From NCBI RefSeq assembly GCF_014529535.1, contig NW_023503608.1, forward strand, positions 6,870,501 through 6,934,500: a DNA stretch of 64,000 bases. Reading direction: 5' to 3'. Source of the stretch: Bradysia coprophila. Its lineage: Eukaryota; Arthropoda; Insecta; Diptera; Sciaridae. Of this stretch, positions 50,179 through 62,840 are shown in pieces (position 1 is the stretch's first letter; the number at the start of each line of letters is the position of its first letter). The notes beneath the pieces are model-generated. The model ran no database searches and was not told where the DNA came from. It saw only the letters and a list, made by a program, of their open reading frames with translations. A program made the position numbers and the translations under genes.

Positions 50179-50673
50179 ATGGAAGAAGAAAATAATGAAT
50201 TGCCCAACGGCAACGATGTCGACGAAGTTCAAGACAAAAAGTCGAAAAAAGTTGCTAAACATGACGGTGGAGTGGCCGATCTGGAACGTGTTACAGACTA
50301 TGCAGAAGAAAAGGAATTGAGCTCAGCGGATATTTCGAATGTAGGTGTTGAAGGTTCTCGTTACATTTGTGTGGGGCTGGTGTTAATAAAGTTGTTGTGA
50401 TGTCCCACAGGCCATTAATATTTTCGGTGATAAAAGGAACAAGGAAGCTGCAGAGAAATTAGCCAAAGAAAGGGAACTACAGAAAATCCACGTGAAGAAG
50501 GAAGACATTGAACTAATCGTGAGTTTACTCTGTTTCATTTTGTTTGATTGTTCCATTGACAAACCGGTCTTTATTTCCAGGTAAACGAAATTTTAATATC
50601 CAGGCAACAAGCGGAAAAAGTCCTACGAGAGCATAGAGATGTTGTGTCCGCACTGGAAGCATTAATCAATTAA
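50179..50673 (+). CDS. HYPK: Huntingtin-interacting protein K (HYPK) homolog, NatA regulator
   Basis: HYPK binds the NatA N-terminal acetyltransferase (Naa15/Naa10) on ribosomes, tuning its activity, and has chaperone-like behaviour. Exons 50179-50340, 50411-50518 and 50581-50673 give 363 nt, 120 aa, the family size. The acidic N-terminus leads into KHDGGVADLERVTDYAEEKE, the conserved HYPK signature. A helix follows (AINIFGDKRNKEA), then the IHVKKEDIELIVNEILISR and AEKVLREH segments of the C-terminal UBA-like domain. The start is the only ATG fitting this length. All three junctions are phase 0. Confidence 0.95.
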
Positions 50674-50826
50674 TTTAATGAAATTTCACGAATGTAAAAT
50701 TCAAAATTTTCGTTAAAAGTCAATTTTGAATTGCTGTACTGAATACACATCCGATCGTCGTTTTTCACAAAATGGTTTTCTTCTTCCAAGACCGATCAAA
50801 CGGGAGCATCGATTCTGTTATTGCAA

Positions 50827-50832
50827 TTTATT
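50827..50832 (-). promoter_or_regulatory. Poly(A) signal of the D-serine dehydratase-like gene
   Basis: AATAAA on the minus strand about 40 nt beyond the stop at 50872, in the 198-bp spacer shared with the convergent HYPK gene. Confidence 0.55.
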
Positions 50833-50871
50833 CGACAGCAAATTCTTCATCATACACAAGAACCGTCAATT

Positions 50872-52369
50872 CTACCAGCCCTTCACAGGTACCCAGACAT
50901 CGATGATGTCGTTTCCATTCTCTTCAACAACCAAAAAGAATTCATAACAAGCAGCAGTGAGGCAGCTGTGATTAGGAATGACCCGAAACACATCGCCAAC
51001 ATTAACACGATCGAAATCCTCAGCCGAAACTTCTGCTATCACACTGTGCTCTTGAGCGAGTTTCACAATTTTCCAATGTGGCTTGCCAACAACCGTACCG
51101 AAACCACCTTGAGGCGCCACATCTTTAGAGAAACCCAAAGCACCACCGTCCAATAAAAGACTACCACGCTCCGGATATCGACTAGCAACTCGACACAACA
51201 CAGTAACGGCCAGATCAGATTCCTTCGGTAGTTCAGTAGCAAGTTGTTGTCGATCGTTGAAAATAAATGATCCGGCATGAAGTTCAGTGATGCCATCCAG
51301 TTCAGATCGATGGACAAGTCCAGCTGCCATAACCGTAGGAGTGGCTCCAATGGAAATATTCTCGAACGGAACACCATTATCTTGTAGGTATTTCTTGTAA
51401 GCAAGCGCAGCTGTAACTTCCAATTTCAAATAGTCGGCAGAAGATTGCTCACTTCGGGATTCGTATGAATGACCGGCATGGGTGTACAGTCCAATCACGT
51501 TTAAAATCGGTGAGGAAACCAATCGTTTAGCCAGCTTGAGTGACTCTTCATTGTTAATTGCGGCTCCAGCACGTCTGATGATATAAAAGAGTCACAGAAT
51601 ATAAAGACATAGATTAGTATGAATGGTGTATACGACCTACCCGTATCCACACTCGACTTTCATGTAAACATTCAGCTTAACAGGAGGTTGATTCTTGAAC
51701 TTCAGTTCACAATACGCCTCCAATGCGTCTAATGTCTGACCGTGATCTACGAAGGTAAGAGAGCAATTCAATGGAGATCCTAAACCACTATTTAAACCAA
51801 CGAACGTTACCTATGAAAATGCAGAATTTCTCTACTTTTCCACTGAGTCGATAAACGTCGTCGAATCTATCTGGACTGACAGGAAAACCAAACAAAACGT
51901 CCTTGAGCTTGCCAGAGTGACGAGGTGAGAATCGACGACATAGTAAGCCTCAGCCAAAGTCGAAACGACAATAGCATCCGTCTTTGCGTAGTCTAATTGT
52001 ATCTCAGTGGCTTCGATGGTCTAAGAAAAAACAAAAGAAATTTCCACAAAAATTCAACACTATTCTCGTAACTGTCAGTCCTCTCAGTCCCTACTCTTCT
52101 TACAATACCTTATGGGTTTTGATGTGTACACGTATCTTCTTGCCACTTTTTTCGGAGATAGCTGCTAGACGCTCACAGTTTCGCTTCACCACGGAACGAT
52201 CAACGATCATTCTCGGTGTACGGACCTCATGAAGTTTCTTGCCTACATATTGCTTGACAAGATATTCCTTCGAAGGAAGTGAAAATGAAATCGCTTCTAA
52301 GGGAGTTGTCGTTTGCGGTGGCAACTTGAACATCGTATTGATTTCCCTGAATGGAGGCGATATGATCAA
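50872..52369 (-). CDS. D-serine dehydratase-like PLP enzyme (D-threonine aldolase fold), apparent frameshift
   Basis: Fold-type III PLP enzyme related to eukaryotic zinc-dependent D-serine dehydratase, which turns D-serine into pyruvate and ammonia. Minus-strand exons are 52109-52369, 51811-52020, 51641-51746 and 50872-51574. The PLP lysine is in RVHIKTHK (Lys84, counting from 52369). Later come KVECGYGRAGAA, GLYTHAGHSYE, SIGATPTV, ELHAGSFIFND and the zinc ligands in IPNHSCLTAA, ending VWVPVKGW. Exon 2 begins in one frame (AIVVSTLAEAYY) and must end in another (LKDVLFGFPVSPDRFDDVY) to join exon 3. The switch lies around 51913-51948. Exon 2 is 210 nt where 3n+1 is needed, so one base is missing or two are extra. 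This is either a sequence error or a recent lesion. An ATG at 52333 is an alternative start. Confidence 0.8.
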
Positions 52370-54185
52370 AAAAGCAGTTTTTTGCAGATCAACTATGTTT
52401 CAAACACTCGACGTATATACTTGTATATCAGCTGATTATGTCAACAGAAAGACTAATTCTCTGTTTAGTTTGAGATGACATATATATTATGGTTAATTGT
52501 GCGAATAATAATCTTTTCTTCACTTCTTCTTTACTACTACTTACAAAGAAGAGATAAGAATATGATTCTCGGATAGGCTAAACATCAGCTGCAAGACCAA
52601 CATAAGTTTTGGCTAATGTTCCCTAATAAGATTGATTGATACACAGACGGAATACGGTCTTTTATAGCGAAGAGCATTTTCCATAAAGTAAAAGATTTGG
52701 AATTAATCTTATAGTCCAACGAAGTAATAGATCCATGCAATAGTAAAAATGCATACTTTTATATTTACGTAGGTATTTATGTCCGAAACTTCAGTTTAAG
52801 GTCATAAAACTGTAAACCAATTAGACTCTTAACATTCACTTAGGCGTGAAGACAACATCAAAAGGTGTCGTAGGTGTTGTACATACGATCTTAAGTAAGA
52901 ATGTTTTTGAGTTTGTATGATGTGTATACTGATGACATGGTGAGAAATGTGTCGGTTATACTAAGCTTTCACTATAGAGGTGAACTTAAAATTTAATTGG
53001 ACGGCATGTTTACATCGCGTTCTAAAGTACATAGTGGTGCTATAGTCCAGTCGCTAGTACGTTACTAATTACACAACGCCATCTGAGCAAAATTCGGTTG
53101 ACAAAGTAAATTTGGGGCTTGCATTGAAAGGGAAAATTGTTTACGGCTAATAAAGACTCACCTTTTCTTCATAAAAAAATATATTCAAATCCTATTCGAA
53201 GAAAGACTCCTGATTATTTTGTATCTGCATAGATAAGGTCTGCTTATTCACTATACCTAGCAATAACGAATGGTTGAACATCACACATGGAAATCTTAAT
53301 ATTGAAGTTCAGGCTTAGCTTAGACAGGAACTTCAATATAATTCTCGGATACATTTCGCGACATAAAGCTGCCGACACAATGAATTTAGACCAAATCCAA
53401 ATGTGCTGATAGTTTCTGACAATTAGTTGAATGTCAAAACGCTAACTTCTTGTATCAAATCCCTTTGGATAACATGCTGAGAGCATCTTGCATGTAGCGT
53501 AAATTCTTTGCATACCCATAGCTACACGCTTCGGATTAATGAAAACCAAACCAAAAATGCACTAAAAATCTTTGGACTTTTTTTGCACTCTGGTTCTTCC
53601 TTTTCAATCTTCAAAAATTAGCCTTGTGGAAAACAAGCCTTCCTCACCTTTGCAACCTATTTTAAATCTACATTAATATGTATAGGCTATGTGGAGGAGC
53701 GTCTTAGTACTTCTAAACTTTCTAAAAGTGCTAAAATGGGGCGCTTTCCCCTGCCTGATGTTTATTTGACTTTTAGATATTCAAAAATCGATTGCAACTC
53801 GACAAAAATCGACTTCCTTTGGACATTTTTGAATTGAAGTGCGGCAGATGCTTATAAAAAAAATGTCGGATCTCATGACAGACAGAAGAGGGAGAGAGAG
53901 AGTGGGTCGGATTAACTTTGACAGCATCTTATATCATTGTCAACATTGTTTACCATCATTACGCTTATGCTAGCCGGCTATTTAAACTCTCCCTTAAAGT
54001 TGCTTGTAGGGACACAAATTATTGACAAAGTTTTACGTTTTAATATTAAGAGCATCAAACATCGAACGTTCACTATTACAAAGCGGTGAGTTGCTAGAAG
54101 ATGTAATTCAATGAGAAAAATACCTTGGTGCAGTGCACAGAGCGATCAAAAATCTAATACAACAACCACTGTCCAAATTGCCAGA
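52370..54185. other. Intergenic, no gene seen
   Basis: AT-rich divergent spacer between the D-serine dehydratase-like gene and the acylaminoacyl-peptidase. It holds a GA-rich simple run near 53889-53902 and no convincing ORF. TATATAC on the minus strand near 52415 could be a TATA box for the dehydratase gene. Confidence 0.5.
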
Positions 54186-57017
54186 ATGAAAAGTTTATCC
54201 GACATGACATCGCCACTAGACCAAAATACCATCGACGATGTGGTGAACGATTGGGTCGATGTGACCAGAATTCCTGCAATCAGTGGCGGACATTTTGTAG
54301 AAGACAATGACTTCGTTAAGATCTCAACTAACTGGTCCGTTTTGGATTTCGCCAAGAAGGAAAATGTTTCGTTTCAACGTCACTTTTCCGTGCTGAAAAG
54401 CAGTCTGATTTGGGCAGAAGGCCAGGAAGCGCTCGTTACCGATGAGTTATTGATGGCTACCGCTGAATCGGTTCCAATTGATGCGTAAGTTTGTCGCAGC
54501 GACCAATGGGTTTTATAATGGATGTAATTGGTTCAACATTTTGATAGGAAGAAAATTTGCATTTCCTCCTGTGGAACGCGAAAGGCAATTCTTGTGGAGA
54601 AAGCAGACAAATCATCCGCGCAAAAGTCTCAAATTTTAGAGATTTGGGGAGAAAATACATTGTTGAAGTCTTATGATCTCAGCGAACTTGATAAGCACAA
54701 AAATATGTACACGACAGGTGGGTGGACTGGTGTTTCGCAGATAACAAATGACTAAAATCATTAAATAAATGCAGGATTTTTCGGGACGACAATGGTCTGG
54801 GATAAATCTGCTAAGAAGCTGGCTTATTTAGCAGAAAAGAAGGTGGCTAAAGCAAAACCATTCTTCAGTTCCAACGTCAAGACGGTTGATGATATTACAA
54901 TAAACGACAAGAAAAAGGATGTGAAGGTGAAACCTCCCGATGAAAAACGAAAACTTACTCCCCGTTCCGTATATGCAACTTCTAACCATTTTAGGGCGAA
55001 GAATACGCCTTCCGTCAAACGTGGGGAGAACAATTACCAGACATGTATTTTTCCGTAATTGTTGTTCTGGACGTTGAATCCGATAAATTCGAATTGATTG
55101 AGCTGTCTCAAAATGACTCTGAATTTCCTGTTGATATACAATGGGTCGGAGACACATCAATAGTTGGCACATCGTATGCAATTCCTCCATGGCGACTTGG
55201 ACTTTATGCGTGCAATAACAGACCGAGTCGAATATTCCAGGTGAATGTGGACGGAAAGAATTTAAGTAAAACAATTTTGTGAATTCATCGGCTAGTTTGT
55301 TGTAAGGAGCTTTTTATCTATTTTAGAGTTCCTAAGTACCATTGACAAAGCTGCATTTTCACCAAGAGTCCGTCCAGACTCTGAATATGTCATTTGGCAG
55401 GAGAGGGCAGTCGACGCGCCACATAATCGATCTAGAGACATTATGGGAATATCCTTGGAAGATCCGAAGGTTTAACACTTTCATCAAAGTACGAAGCAGC
55501 GATTTCTGATTTTAATGTTTGATTCTTTTAGATTCCTGAAGTGATTTATCAATCTGCTACCGAAGATATTCCCATCTATGCAGACTTTCCTAGATGCTGT
55601 TGGGCTCCGAATGGTTCCTCTTTTTTTGTAATTTCGTTCAAAGACGGTGACATGGCCTTGTTTGCTATTTCATTGTCTAAAGGTAGAACACAGGAACTCA
55701 TATCCTTTCCTTATCCAAAGTCATACGAAATGTGTTGACCATTTTAGGTGAGGCAAAATTACAAACTGTTGTTGATCAATCTCCTGGAATTCGAGCACTT
55801 CTTTGGATCGGCCACAACTATTTGTTAGTATCGCGAAGCTCGACGCTATCGACACCGTTTGTCGAATTGATTACATATGGTGGCGGGGTCCAAAAACGCG
55901 CTCAAATCACTAATTCAACGTTCAGCGTACAAGGACATGATCAGTTCGAGATCAAGAAAATTTACGGCAAAGCTACAGTTCCATCAATTTATATTGGACC
56001 AAAGAAAACAGAAAACCAAGTGGTTCCGCTGGTCGTTATGCCACACGGTGGACCACATGCTGTAACTGTTGATGCGTTCAATAACGAACTAAGTTTAATC
56101 CTACGGCAAGGTGCTAAAATTAATATTGAACGTAAAAAGCCTGTCTACTAATCAACACCCTACAGGATTCGCTTTGTTGAAGGTGAACTACATTGGTAGT
56201 TTGGGATCAAAGAAAGATGAGACTGATGACCTGCTGGGAAAGATTGGTAAACTTGATGTAGAGGACTGTCACGAAATCGTTCAACAAACACTGAAATGTA
56301 CGCCTTGCATCGACTCCGAACGAATTGGTCTGTATGGTGGGTCACACGGTGGTTTTCTTGCGGCACACCTTAGCGGTCAATATCCAGTTAGTTCAGACCT
56401 TCTTTTGAATTCAATTTGCCCATGACTTGTCAAATATTCGTAGGACTTCTACAAAGCAGCTGTTTTATTAAACCCTGTAATCGATTTGAATGTCATGATT
56501 GGAACATCGGACATTGTTGACTGGTAAAGAATTTCATTTTTCAAAGACACTTCAAAATTTAACTCAACTCACGACCAACTTTGTATCCTGGAAGGTGTAT
56601 GGCAGAAAGTGGAATCGCTTTTCCTGATAGTACGATGAAAACATTTATTCCTGCCGCGAAAAATGTCGACGACTTTCAAAAACTTTTTGACGCCTCTCCC
56701 ATCGTTCATGCATCGAAGGTGAAAGCAGCCACTTTACTACTGCTGGGAACGGAAGATCTTCGTGTACCTATGAGTCAAGGAATGAACTTCTATCGGACCT
56801 TAAAAGCCTACAACAAGACGACCGAGTAAGTAATACAAACATTCAAGTGGCAAAGTTCTCCATTTTTGCTTTCAAAATCACAGTTTTTTGAATTGCCTTT
56901 TTCTTGTCTTACAGAGTTCGAGTCTATCCGGATTGCCATTCCTTAATGTCTGGAAGTGTGGCTACTGACGTTGCGATTCAATTAGTTTTGTGGTTCAAAA
57001 GATTCTTATGGAAATGA
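54186..57017 (+). CDS. APEH: Acylaminoacyl-peptidase (acyl-peptide hydrolase)
   Basis: A cytosolic S9C serine peptidase that removes N-acylated amino acids from peptides. Exons are 54186-54484, 54548-54717, 54775-54926, 54995-55265, 55327-55469, 55532-55682, 55748-56110, 56166-56386, 56444-56523, 56595-56825 and 56915-57017 (2184 nt, 727 aa; I recall human as 732). An in-frame ATG at 54111 would add 25 residues; 54186 is chosen on family length. The N-terminal half is the beta-propeller. The catalytic half has MPHGGPHA, ALLKVNYIGSLG, the nucleophile GGSHGG (Ser576), LLGTEDLRVP (Asp671) and PDCHSL (His702). The donors at 54927 (GTGAAACC) and 56111 (GTGCTAAA) were chosen because they restore the KGEEYAF and RQGFALL motifs, although unspliced frames run on. 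AATAAA at 57053. Confidence 0.93.
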
Positions 57018-57052
57018 TCCAAATTAATGTCGAAATTCTTCTTCTTTTGATA

Positions 57053-57058
57053 AATAAA
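57053..57058 (+). promoter_or_regulatory. Poly(A) signal of APEH
   Basis: AATAAA 36 nt beyond the stop codon; another occurs about 75 nt further on. Confidence 0.55.
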
Positions 57059-57731
57059 TTAAATTTCTTGAATCATCCCGTCTGGATGAAGTTTTTCTTT
57101 TTGTGAAATTTTGTGTATGCTTTATGATGAATAAATATGTTCTTATCACAGTTTCATTATATTCTATTGAAGCAGAACAATTTTTGTTGCTTCAAACAAT
57201 CTCCATTTAACTAACGCCAATGAAGAAGAATCAAAATAAAATTTAATTTTTCTTAATCCAAAAGCGAACTTTTCCATTTAATAAGTCTTCCAATTGATTC
57301 GTCATTGATATGAAAAGTTCGTCTCCACGTAAAAGAAGTGCAACCAAACCATCATCGTTCAGAAACATTTGAAATTCAATAACCGTAATCCACTAGCTTA
57401 AAATGATAAGCACTTCAATAATGCAATTGTCATTGAAATAAAACATTAAAATTTCCAAATTTCTTTAAAAAGCATCCAGACAATAAGCTATTGTTTTATC
57501 GACATCAATTTCATCAAATCAATCAATCCAGTCAGGTCGCGATGTGTGTTTATCAAACGTATTTTCAAAAAAAAGAAGTTTAATCTTATCAACCGTACCG
57601 TAATACCAATACGGTAAAATTGTAAGTAAACATCGAAGTCACACGAAAAAGATTATGATTTAGCTAATCTGTGCCGGACGAAGATCCACATTCGGTCTCA
57701 GCAGTTTTAATTGAACATCGACTCGCTCAAG
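57059..57731. other. Spacer between APEH and the first aminopeptidase
   Basis: No ORF of note. It should contain the aminopeptidase promoter and short 5' leader. No TATA box is clear. Confidence 0.5.
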
Positions 57732-60700
57732 ATGTTCTACAAAGTGTTCATCATTTTAACAATATTAACGATAGTGAGCATCCATTGTGCTCCGCTGATA
57801 AGCACCAGTGAAACGGCGAACATAAACTTTCGTCTGCCGAACAATACTGTACCTGAGCATTACAAAATCAGCCTACGAACATGGATACACGAGGGTAACT
57901 TCACATTCACTGGCATTCTGAGTGTGGATGTTCGGCCAACAGAACCGACCGATTTTATCACGATTCATCAGGATGGATTCATAATTGGCGATATTCGCTT
58001 ATCGTCTGAAGATGGCTTGATTCCTATTGAGCCGTTCGAATACAATTCAACGTTGGACTTCTTAACCATTCCGACCAGTGTGAATTTAAATCCAAGACAG
58101 AGATATTCGTTACGCATTGAATACACAGGCACTTTACGGGATGATGATCTTGGCTTTTATCGATCGTCGTACGTTAATGATTCTGGAGCTACCGTTTGGC
58201 TGGCAGTAATTAGACGAAAATCTCTTTACATTTTGAAGTCGGAATTAATCACTACTCTTACAACTTAGGCAACTCAATTTCAAACCGGTTCGGCTAGGCG
58301 AGCATTTCCCTGTTATGATGAGCCTGGTTGGTGAATTTTTTTGTCCATGTCGTCGTAGTCTCGTTTCTTTATAAGTTTCTATGATTTTATCAGGGTTGAA
58401 GGCTACCGTACAAGTCGACATAACTCACGATGCATCCTACGAGGCTCTATCGAATATGCCAGATACAAGCAGAGTGGAAAAGTAAATTTCATTTTCACGT
58501 TTTTCGATTATTTGTTGAAAATTAAAAATTGTTCAGTGCGGATGGATCTGTTACAACATTTTTTGAAACATCACCGCCAATTTCAACATACTTAGTGGCA
58601 TTCGTTGTGTCCAACTTTCCACATTTAACCGGAAATACATCAAGACCAATATTGCAGCGAGTGTATGCTAGGCCAACGGCGATGAATCAAACCGACCTGA
58701 TATTCCAAATTAGCGAACCGATGCTCGATAACATGATTGACTATTTCGGAGTGGGTTATCCACTGCCGAAATTGGATTCAATAGCACTTCCCGATTTTAG
58801 ATATGGAGCGATGGAGAATTGGGGACTTATTACATATCTGTAAGTGAGAATTTTGTTCAATGAAGCGAAGGTATTGAGTAAGTGCAAGTTCAAGATTGAG
58901 AGATTGAGAGTGCAAATACGTGATCGATTTTTCTTCGGTAACTTAAGAATCTGTTTCATGTTTCACGCGTTAATATGATGTATAGACGTCCCTAAAACAT
59001 TCCCTAAAAGACCTTCGTAAATCTACGGGATCTACGGGACCTACTCGATCCATTGAATCGCATGATACGATTATCACATTTCACAATTCATTTTATATTT
59101 AAAAAAGAAAAACCTCTTGCGGAACCTATATGCTTCCGTTGCTTCCTCAAAAATTACCCCATCGCCTCTCACAAAATGTTTTCTAAATGTTCCACAGCGA
59201 AGTTTTATTTTTATTCGACGAGAATACATCAACTTATGCTGACAAAATGGGTGTGGTATCTGCAGTTGCTCATGAGTACGGACATCAATGGTTCGGTAAT
59301 CTCGTGTCGCCCTCATGGTGGACTTACATGTGGTATGACACTCAATAAGATAGTATTTAATTGCTTTGCGGTTAATATTTCAATCAATTGTTAACAGGCT
59401 CAATGAAGGATTCACCAGTTATTTCCAAAACAAAGCTATGGACATGGCAAGTAGTTTCCCTTTTCCATGAACACAAACACTTATGTCCTTACCTTTTAAA
59501 GGTGTTCCCAAATTGGAATACGATCGATTACTTTACTGTCCGAACATTGCAAGATACTTTCCGAAACGATGCGCTGGAGACGTCTCCTCCAATGAATATG
59601 TATATCGAACATCATGACTTAGTTACTGGACTTTTTAGTCAAATGACATCGGCTAAAGGTTATTGCCATTCAATCTGCACAGACAAACTTTCGATTTTCA
59701 TTTAAAAAAAATACTTACAGCTGCCTGCATTGTTCAAATGTTCCTGCATGCTTTTACAGAGTCTACATTTTTGAAAGGATTGGAACTGTACTTAAATGAC
59801 AGAGCCTTTTCCATTGCTTCGGAAGAAGATGTCTTCCGTTTCATGGAAATAGCAGTAAATGAGGATAACTCTGTTCCCGATGACATCGACGTACCAACAG
59901 TCATGTTCTCTTGGACAAGTCAAGCTGGATTTCCGCTGATTGAAGTTACCCGTAACTATGATTCCGAAATCGGAGCAAGAACTGTACGTCTGTCCCAAGA
60001 GCGGTACTATTCGGACCAATCGAATTCACCGAACAACATAACATTTTGGATACCGTTGAACTACGCTACAACAGATAATCCTAGCTCAGACGTTACTACA
60101 CCAGACCTTTGGTTTCCACCAACGAGAGATATGGAGTTTACCATACCGTCACTAGGCGAAAGTGATTGGTTGTTGTTAAACAAACAGGCTAGTGGATATT
60201 ATAGAGTTCTCTATGACGATACCAATTATGAACTGCTTGCCGATGCAATGGTAAGGAATATCAGTCTGTTCCATCGCCTGAATCGGGCTCAGATCATTGA
60301 TGATGCATACAATTTTGCGAGAATTGATCGATTGACCTATGCCGAATTTCTCAATATTGTTCGATTTTTGGAAAACGACAACGAATACGCATCCTGGTAT
60401 CCGGCAAATACCGCCTTCACAACTATCGATCGCGCATTTTCGGGACATGCAGACTATCCTCTGCTCGCTGTAAGATTTGTGACAACATTCTTGGTAAAAT
60501 TGGCTGCTAATGATTTTGATTCATAGGAATTCATCAGGTCACTAGTCGAACATTTGTATGATACCGTCGGCCCTCGTGACATTCCGGACGAACCTTTGCT
60601 TCGGAAGTATTCACGACCCCTAGCTATTCAATGGGCTTGTAATTTGGGTTCAGTTCATTGTCGTAGTGATGCTGCACGTGAATTACGTGAACTTATGGTA

Positions 60701-61898
60701 ACGGGTGTTGAATTCCATCAAAACGTCCGAAGCGTTCTTTACTGTGCCGCATTACGTAGCGGCAATTCAAATGATTTCTACTTCGTGTGGGATCGAATGT
60801 TGTCCACTGACGGTGTAACCGGTCGAAATTTACTCAGTTCAGCTTTGGGTTGTTCAACATCTCGGAGACTGTTGAGGGAATTGCTGAGATCTACTGTGGA
60901 GGGGACAAATGACAATGACATCGAATATAGACCTGGTGAGGCGTATAGAGTGTTTACATCTGTTTATCAAAACGGACTGCTAGGTTTGGAAATGGCGTTG
61001 GATTTCTTGGTGGAGAATACACAAGAAGTATTCGATGATTTTGGTTTTGCAAATTTCGAGAACGTCATCATCGGTATGTATTATTAAGCTCGTTGTAATC
61101 TCGTTTTGTACGTTATTAGGCACAGGTGATTTTCGAAGGAAATTGCTTGTATTCACGTTACACAGCCTCATACGAAGTTTCCTAGAAACTATCTCCAAGT
61201 ATCCAAGTATTGGCAATGAAAGTGTAAAACAGGTATGGTCTATTGTCGGCCCAGAGGACATAAAAATTTGATTTTCGTACTTAAACGCACTCATTTTCAT
61301 ATTATTTTGACATAAAATGTGAGTGCGTTTAAGACGAATTCGGCGATCGACCATACCTGTTATCTACTTTCATTGAGTATTGGGGCTATCTATGTAGAAA
61401 TTGAGATTACAACGAAAAATTAAATTTCAATAAACTTATTTATGCCCTTTAATGTAGGTATGTCGCAGCGTGTCAGTTTGTCAATGAGAAATAGGGTAAG
61501 CAATTATTGTAGTTATTTAAGTAAAAACGACTAGGGAGGGTAGGTGTAGATTTGTCGCTTGATAACCAATCGTTACATCTAAGTATGATACTATCAACCT
61601 TGAAGAGTACAAATTCACATCATCTTTTATCGATAGTTACAAGAAAAATAATGAGATGAGGTATGGCTCATTAGTTCAATAGTAATTTATGATGAAACTG
61701 ATAAAGCATAATGTTTTGTGTTTTTTTAAAGCACCATTGTCTTGCTTTCAGTTCACTGATTTGGTCAACGCTGTCTACGAAGAAAGACTAATTGCCGACC
61801 ATATTCCGTTCTACGCCAACTTGTATATGGACAACAACAAAGATTGGCTCGATCGTTATGGTGAAGATGTTTCGATCTGGTTGAGACAATTGAAGTAA
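57732..61898 (+). CDS. Secreted M1 family zinc aminopeptidase (aminopeptidase N-like), copy 1
   Basis: Gluzincin aminopeptidase that trims N-terminal residues from peptides; gut-lumen or surface digestion is likely in insects. Exons: 57732-58205, 58269-58326, 58394-58481, 58537-58839, 59198-59332, 59398-59446, 59502-59658, 59721-60469, 60527-61073, 61126-61232 and 61752-61898 (2814 nt, 937 aa). The signal peptide is MFYKVFIILTILTIVSIHCA. The exopeptidase motif GAMEN is at 297-301. The zinc site HEYGH is at 333-337 with the third ligand Glu356 in NEGF, exactly HEXXH-X18-E. The usual TYRE is TYLE here. An ERAP1-like C-terminal region ends DVSIWLRQLK with no GPI-type hydrophobic tail, so the protein is probably soluble. 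Exon 6 ends at a GC donor (GCAAGT, 59447). AATAAA at 61987. N-glycosylation sites are frequent. Confidence 0.93.
61233..61751. other. Last intron of aminopeptidase copy 1, with a foldback at the donor
   Basis: The 519-bp intron is far longer than its siblings. An imperfect inverted repeat spans about 61230-61360: AACAGGTATGGTC, including the exon end and donor, pairs with GACCATACCTGTT, and TTAAACGCACTCA pairs with TGAGTGCGTTTAA. It looks like a small insertion whose end coincides with the splice donor. Confidence 0.55.
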
Positions 61899-62840
61899 AC
61901 GATGTAACGAACTTTCGAAAATTTTGGTTAATTTGTCGCATCAGTTTTTTTTTCTTTTGGTAAAGAAAGTGAAAATTGTATGAAAAAATAAATTTTGTGA
62001 ACTAATTTGATGAGAAACAATTGTTCATTTTTTAAAGAAGAAGTTTTGCACTGAGAACCGTTAGTTAGTTAGGTGAAAATTTATTTCTTAAGACGGAATG
62101 ACAAAAATAAATTTGAAACTAATGAAGCAGACTCGATATGCTTGCAGCATATAATGAGCGAATGAGATCTCTAGTAGAGATTCTCTACTATTTGTGCCTT
62201 CTTCAACCAAGCAAAATCATTTGTAAAACGAAATGCTTTCTAATCACTAAATTCGGTAACAGCAGGAGTTCCATCAGTACTTTCATTTTTCTGAATTGGT
62301 ACCGAATTTACTATGAATGATAAAATTTACTATGAATACTATGAATTACTATCTCTCGTACATAAAAATTACAGGTCCTAATTAATGACTATGTATACAT
62401 TATTTGCTGAGGTGTAAAATGGATGACCGGCTCCCATAAATAGGGCGGCAACCTTAAGTTACGAAAATACGCATATTTCCCGAGTAATTATTTTTTGTCT
62501 CATAACACTGATTAATAGTGGACGTCGTTTGGATGTCCCCTTTTCCTTCCTCATTAGGAGTCAGCAGACAAAAAACAACTGGGTGCAGGACAAAACCTGA
62601 CCCAAGACATTAAAAATCCGCTACATCCTACGCGTCACCTAACATTTTAAGATCTTTGTTCAAAGTTTGTTCATTATGTTTTGTTTTAGTTAAATATGAA
62701 GCAAAATTTTCTATCGTGTGCACCTGAATAAATAATGTTCAAACCGAAAAAAGCAGGTGAAAAATGGCAATGTGTACAAGTTTAGTTCAGAATTAACCAT
62801 TGTTACCGTTGATCGGATCGTCAGTTAAGACTCTCTCAAG
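61899..62840. other. Spacer between tandem aminopeptidases
   Basis: AT-rich, no gene. AATAAA at 61987 ends copy 1. GTCAGTTAAG about 20 nt before the copy 2 start may be an initiator. Confidence 0.5.
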
